Source: Pseudoxanthomonas mexicana
GTDB lineage: Bacteria > Pseudomonadota > Gammaproteobacteria > Xanthomonadales > Xanthomonadaceae
Assembly: GCF_010093385.1 (NCBI RefSeq)
Contig: NZ_PDWV01000002.1
Span: 118,123-182,122 of the forward strand
Direction: 5' to 3'
Length of the DNA stretch: 64,000 nucleotides
The stretch's first letter is position 1; each line of letters begins with the position of its first letter. The notes beneath the pieces are model-generated. The model was given only the letters and a program-made list of their open reading frames with translations, was not told the origin of the DNA and searched no databases. The position numbers were made by a program, and so were the translations under genes. This document shows positions 61,104 to 64,000 of this stretch, piece by piece.

Positions 61104-61511
61104 TCAGTCGGTAGACGGTCTGGCCTCATCCATGTGCACGACCTCCCACAGGTGGCCATCGAGATCCTCGAAGCCGCGCTGGTACATGAAACCGTAATCC
61201 TTGGCTTCCATCTGCTCACGACCGCCGGCCGACAGTGCCTTGGCGACCATCGCATCCACCTCGCTGCGGCTGGCGACCGACAGGCACAGCAGCACCTCGG
61301 TATGCGTCCGCGTATCGCATAGCGACTTGCGGGTGAAGCCCCGGAAGAACGGCTCCGCCAGCAGCATCACGTAGATGCTGTCGCTGATGACCACGCAGGC
61401 TGCGTTCTCGTCGGTGAACTGTGGGTTGGAGACGTAGCCCAGCGCGCTGAAGAAGGCCTTGGCCTTGTCGAGGTCGCGCACGGGAAGATTGACGAAGATC
61501 TGGGTGCTCAT
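61104..61511 (-). CDS. VOC family protein (glyoxalase-like)
   Basis: 135 residues from ATG 61511. Opens MSTQIFVNLPVRDLDKAKAF, then a second half ending DLDGHLWEVVHMDE, typical of PhnB/glyoxalase-like VOC proteins. Metal-site His/Glu residues appear in the last motif; the first-half histidine is replaced (FVNLPV), as in many PhnB-like members. Encoded 10 nt after a YCII gene, same strand. Confidence 0.88.
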   Translation of the reverse strand: MSTQIFVNLPVRDLDKAKAFFSALGYVSNPQFTDENAACVVISDSIYVMLLAEPFFRGFTRKSLCDTRTHTEVLLCLSVASRSEVDAMVAKALSAGGREQMEAKDYGFMYQRGFEDLDGHLWEVVHMDEARPSTD

Positions 61512-61521
61512 GCGCTGCACC

Positions 61522-61947
61522 TCACTGCGGGTTGCGGGCGTGGAGGTCGGCTGCCAGACGCGCTTCCTGCTCGCGCAGTTCGGGCGTCAGCGCGTCGCCG
61601 AAGTCGTCCGCCTCGAAGACGGGCCGCAGTTCGATCTCCGCACCGCCATCGAACGGCGCGCGCTTGATCCATTCGATGGCTTCGTCGAGATTGCGGACCT
61701 GCCACAACCAGAAACCCGCCACCAGTTCCCTGGTTTCGCCGAACGGCCCATCGATCACCGTGCGCTGTCTGCCGTCGAACCGCACGCGTGCGCCACGCGA
61801 ACTAGGATGCAGGCCCTCGCCAGCCAACAGGATGCCGGCCTTCACCAGCGCTTCGTTGAACCTGCCCATCTCGGTGAGCAGTTCGGTGCCCGGCATCTCG
61901 CCGGCTTCGGATGCGGGGCTGGCCTTCACCAGGACCATGACTTTCAT
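61522..61947 (-). CDS. YCII-domain protein
   Basis: 141 residues. MKVMVLVKASPASEAG start, VIDGPFGETRELVAGFWLWQV and ELRPVFEADDFG are the DGPF-type YCII pattern. Second YCII protein of the window (the other at 56.6 kb), here paired with a VOC protein in a two-gene unit. Function unknown. Confidence 0.9.
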   Translation of the reverse strand: MKVMVLVKASPASEAGEMPGTELLTEMGRFNEALVKAGILLAGEGLHPSSRGARVRFDGRQRTVIDGPFGETRELVAGFWLWQVRNLDEAIEWIKRAPFDGGAEIELRPVFEADDFGDALTPELREQEARLAADLHARNPQ

Positions 61948-62040
61948 GCGGGTTCTCCGTCGCGCGTTGCGCCGGGCGATCCGGCGCTTTCAGGGAGACG
62001 ACGAACGGAAGGGGCGGCGATCGACACGCCGATCCCGCGC

Positions 62041-64000
62041 CTAGGGCAGGCGCAGCGGCAGGTCCCGACGCGCCTGCGCCTCGTTGCCGCTGTGGTCGCG
62101 GGCGGTGATGCGCAGCAGGTAGTCGCCGGGCGCAAGCGACGCGGGCTGCCACGCGCCTTCGGCCCAGGCGCCGTCGCGCACGGTGTTGGTGACGCTGTAG
62201 CGGAACCGGGTGACGGCGCTGCCGTGCACGGTGATGCCGCTGCCCGGCGCGTAGGCCACCTGCACGGCATCGTCGGAAGGCAGGCGCTGGAAATCGATGG
62301 TCATGCGCGGCGTTTCGAAGCCGGGTACCGGTGTGCCGTCGGGGTGCAGCAGTTGGTAGCCCAATGCATGCAGACCCAGGCGCCTGCGCGGCAGGTTGCG
62401 GTCCACCTGGTCCCACGCATCCACCACGATGCGGATGCCCTGCAGGTCGCGCGGCACCACGATGCGGCCGTCCTGCTTCGCATCGATGGGCTGGTCCAGC
62501 GTATCGAACAGCGCCACTTCGTCGATGCGCGGCGGATGGGCATCGGTGAAACCGGCGAAGCCCAACGCGATCGCATTGCGCTCGTAGCCGGGCGGGCCGA
62601 GGGACAGGTGCACGTGGGCCATGCGGTTCACCGTGCCCAGTGCATCCCCCACGGAGAAGCGGGTGCCGCGGCGCACGCGGATGCGGGAAGGATCGCCGCT
62701 GAGGTCATGCAGCAGCTGGAAGCGCGCAGGATCGAGCAGGTCGCCGCGGGGCGTACGCCCCACCTTCATGTGGATGTAGGCCAATGCGCCGACGGCCAGC
62801 CCTTCGCCCAGGCCATCGAATCCCCATGCGGCCGAGGGGCTGCCCACCTTGCCATCGGCGATGGCCAGCACCGTGGCGCCCACATCGCCACGGATGTCGA
62901 GCCCGCCGTGCAGGTGGTGGCGGCTCTCGCCCTGGTAGTCGCCGCGCACTTCGCCCAGCGTCCCCACGACTTCGTGCCATCCGTCCTGCGGCGCGAGCGG
63001 CCAGCGGCCCCCGGTGTCGGGCAGAGGATCGTCCGGCGCGGGACCGACCGGCGTGACGGCGGCCACCGCAGCCGCCGTCATCGGTGCGATGCGATGCACG
63101 CGATGGCTGCCCGCGTCGGTGAAGTGCACATTGCCGGCGGCGTCGACGGCCAGTCCTGCCGTCCGCGAGAACCGCTGCCCCGGCAGATGGCCGGCCAGCG
63201 CCCGCCAGCGTCCATCGCGCATCACCTGCATCACGCGGCCGGTGGACAGCTCGCCGACGTACAAGTGGCCATCGTGGGTGAGCGCCAGCGCCAGCGGGCG
63301 GCGCGGCCCGGCCTGCGTGTCCAGTTCGGGCTGCAGCGGAAGCGTGCTGACGCCGCCCTTCGGCCCGATGCGCCGGATCGCGTCGTTGCGCAGGTCGGCC
63401 ACCCACGCGACCCCTGTCGCATCCACCGCCACGGCGGTGGGCGTATCGAAGCGCGCCTGATCGCCGGTGCCGTCCTGGAAGCCAGGGCCGTCGCCACCGG
63501 CCAGCGTGCTCACCTGACCCTCGCGGCTGATCACGCGGATGCGGTCGTTGTAGGTGTCGGCCACGTAGACCCGGCCGGCGCCGTCCGCGGTCACGCCGAT
63601 GGGTCCATTGAACAGGGCCTGCCGCGCCGGCCCGTCGCGGAAGCCGGGGCCGCCTCCCCCGGCGAGCGTGGTCACCACGCCCTGCGGCGTGACCTTGCGG
63701 ATGGCATGGTTGCCGGTGTCGGCGACATACAGGTTGCCGTCGCCGTCCAGCGCCAGCGCCGAGGGCGTATGGAAGGCGGCTGCTGCACCTGTGCCATCGG
63801 CGAATCCTTCGCGTCCGCCCGCCAGGGTCGACACGGTGCCGTCCGGGGCGATGCGGCGGATCCGGTTGTTGTCGCCCGCGTCGGCGACATAGCGCGTCCC
63901 GTCGGCCGCCACCACGATGCCCCAGGGGTCGTCGAACCGTGCCACCGCGCCGGCCCCGTCCCGGAGCCCGCGCATGCCATCGCCCGCCACCAGCGACAGC
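62041..64000 (-). CDS. NHL-repeat protein with C-terminal M23-like domain (partial)
   Basis: At least 653 residues; the N-terminus lies beyond the right edge, and the first in-window methionine is inside a repeat. Five or more NHL repeats of the form YVADTGNHAIRKVTPQGVVT and LAGGGGPGFRDG build a beta-propeller (up to about residue 310). Then a peptidase M23/LytM-like region with HHLHGGLDIRGDVGATVLA and MAHVHLSLG, and a final beta-rich domain. Probably exported and cell-wall or surface related. Whether the metallopeptidase site is complete is uncertain. Confidence 0.82.
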   Translation of the reverse strand, partial: LSLVAGDGMRGLRDGAGAVARFDDPWGIVVAADGTRYVADAGDNNRIRRIAPDGTVSTLAGGREGFADGTGAAAAFHTPSALALDGDGNLYVADTGNHAIRKVTPQGVVTTLAGGGGPGFRDGPARQALFNGPIGVTADGAGRVYVADTYNDRIRVISREGQVSTLAGGDGPGFQDGTGDQARFDTPTAVAVDATGVAWVADLRNDAIRRIGPKGGVSTLPLQPELDTQAGPRRPLALALTHDGHLYVGELSTGRVMQVMRDGRWRALAGHLPGQRFSRTAGLAVDAAGNVHFTDAGSHRVHRIAPMTAAAVAAVTPVGPAPDDPLPDTGGRWPLAPQDGWHEVVGTLGEVRGDYQGESRHHLHGGLDIRGDVGATVLAIADGKVGSPSAAWGFDGLGEGLAVGALAYIHMKVGRTPRGDLLDPARFQLLHDLSGDPSRIRVRRGTRFSVGDALGTVNRMAHVHLSLGPPGYERNAIALGFAGFTDAHPPRIDEVALFDTLDQPIDAKQDGRIVVPRDLQGIRIVVDAWDQVDRNLPRRRLGLHALGYQLLHPDGTPVPGFETPRMTIDFQRLPSDDAVQVAYAPGSGITVHGSAVTRFRYSVTNTVRDGAWAEGAWQPASLAPGDYLLRITARDHSGNEAQARRDLPLRLP

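Overview
The window reads as chromosome of a GC-rich gammaproteobacterium of the Xanthomonadaceae (Lysobacteraceae), most likely Pseudoxanthomonas or a close relative. The grounds are gene content and family resemblance, not a database search: a lipoyl-domain-carrying dihydrolipoamide dehydrogenase beside aceF, a GH65/beta-phosphoglucomutase fusion in a TonB-receptor locus, YajQ, DUF1415, DUF3016, DUF1453-like and DUF4031 proteins, and REP repeats of the TGTAGGAGCGACGT type with their RAYT transposase.

Layout. 1-1.6 kb: start of the atp operon (minus strand; atpI, atpB, atpE), with atpI broken by an apparent 1-nt deletion. 2-3.1 kb: a beta-barrel protein and a Fur-box-preceded DUF2061 membrane protein. 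3.2-6.8 kb: pyruvate dehydrogenase E3 (two lipoyl domains) and E2. 7-10 kb: TspO-like protein, DNA glycosylase, YdcZ-type transporter. 8.9-17 kb: an alpha-glucoside uptake and phosphorolysis locus (MFS transporter, TonB receptor, GH65-beta-PGM fusion, LacI regulator with tandem operators). 17-25 kb: OmpW-like barrel, membrane transporters, YajQ, a RAYT flanked by inverted REPs, HAD phosphatase, rRNA modification genes rsuA and rsmC.

25.0-28.7 kb is the most unusual part. A short terminator-bounded transcription unit is followed by about 750 nt of structured non-coding DNA with two degenerate tRNA-like modules in tandem, a hairpin carrying a tRNA-Glu-type anticodon loop, and further anticodon-arm-like hairpins. 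Directly downstream lie a slipin (SPFH) gene and the RNA ligase gene rtcB, closed by a strong terminator. I read this as a candidate RNA-repair locus whose leader mimics tRNA.

28.7-39 kb: lipid/lipoprotein-type ABC exporter (YbbA/YbbP), TesA-like esterase, a small gene behind a CRP/Clp-type site, DsbA-family protein, DUF1877, amidohydrolase, aldo/keto reductase and SDR divergent from an AraC regulator. 39-47 kb: DUF3016, MsrB, CorA/ZntB-like transporter, a HipA-like kinase-DUF3037-DUF4031 operon, a BlaI/M56 regulator-protease pair with a clear dyad operator, MotAB stator. 47-54 kb: TonB receptor, small membrane protein and di-haem peroxidase operon; large MscS channel. 54-64 kb: fasciclin lipoprotein, small stress-type proteins, S9 peptidase, a DUF2235 lipase-like effector with a lipoprotein partner, VOC and YCII proteins, and a partial NHL-repeat/M23 protein running off the right edge.

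REP doublets recur at 21.8/22.4, 27.3, 28.7 and 35.6-35.7 kb; two of them supply the stop codon of the neighbouring gene. No rRNA, functional tRNA, CRISPR array, prophage or complete insertion sequence was found.
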